Source: Thermoanaerobacteraceae bacterium (GTDB lineage: Bacteria > Bacillota > JADQBR01). Taken from it: a stretch of DNA of 64,000 bases. The notes beneath the pieces are model-generated. The model ran no database searches. It had not been told where the DNA came from and saw only the letters and a program-made list of their open reading frames with translations. Every line of letters begins with the position of its first letter. Position 1 is the stretch's first letter. The stretch covers positions 1 to 64,000 of the forward strand of contig JACDOG010000005.1 of assembly GCA_017656305.1 (NCBI GenBank). The letters are read 5' to 3'. Both the position numbers and the translations under genes were made by a program. This document shows, in pieces, positions 63,939-64,000 of the stretch.

Positions 63939-64000
63939 TCACCCCTGGTTGTCTGCTAAATAATCCAGCAACATTTCCATTTCATCCTTGATACCTTCAT
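63939..64000 (-). CDS. partial gene, C-terminal end only (possibly MazG-like)
   Basis: The last 19 codons of a gene running in from beyond the window (EGIKDEMEMLLDYLADNQG then stop). MazG-like proteins often precede yybS in related genomes, but this fragment is too short to confirm. Confidence 0.4.
   Translation of the reverse strand, partial: EGIKDEMEMLLDYLADNQG

Overview
The window looks like a chromosomal segment of an anaerobic, spore-forming member of the Clostridia (Peptococcaceae-like). It has strong AGGAGG-type ribosome sites, frequent TTG/GTG starts, the spore-type Lon gene next to rplI, CgeB-type spore glycosyltransferases, a SCIFF peptide, and a CsoR-type copper operon. The species cannot be fixed from the sequence alone. 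Nearly all genes lie on the minus strand, and many operons end in clear intrinsic terminators.

Layout. 1-2.9 kb is a mobile scar: an integron-like gene cassette (membrane protein between two attC-like sites), the C-terminal half of a tyrosine recombinase and a decayed IS1182-type transposase. 2.9-6.2 kb is housekeeping (rlmH, a CxxH/CxxC small protein, htrA, murA). 6.2-10.9 kb is one operon of BlaI-type repressor, M56 (BlaR1-like) protease and a MacB-like ABC exporter with two FtsX-type permeases. 10.9-20.8 kb holds a gluzincin protease and a complete System I cytochrome c maturation operon with a CXXXY-type CcmE and several unfamiliar secreted or membrane partners. 21-25.3 kb has copA-copZ and trxB with a CoA-binding protein. 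25.4-33.5 kb has a LysM/G5/M23 peptidase, a SCIFF peptide with its radical SAM maturase co-directional with ccdA and a molybdopterin oxidoreductase, a lipoprotein and an ATP-grasp enzyme.

33.9-34.6 kb is a tRNA cluster (Lys, Glu, Val, Asp, a tRNA-like element, Gly). 34.6-44 kb is a lactate/2-hydroxyacid utilization region (FadR-type regulator, FMN dehydrogenase, LutB-CCG fusion, LutC, GlcF-like, GlcD-like, LldP). 44-50.6 kb holds purA, an Fe-S protein, cstA and an FAD dehydrogenase. 50.9-57.7 kb is a glycosyltransferase, sulfotransferase and CgeB-paralogue cluster with visible pseudogenes. 57.8-64 kb has aspA-ansA and the lonC-rplI-yybS group.

The most interesting items are these. (1) An apparent integron cassette and integrase remnant in a Firmicute, with the integrase pointing the same way as the cassette. 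(2) Two nearly identical BlaI-type operators in exactly the same phase over the -35 boxes of two promoters 10 kb apart, linking the BlaI/ABC-exporter operon to the cytochrome c maturation operon. (3) The CXXXY CcmE system with its extra short-C-terminal-domain proteins. (4) The SCIFF-CcdA-molybdoenzyme gene set. (5) The decaying CgeB/sulfotransferase array.
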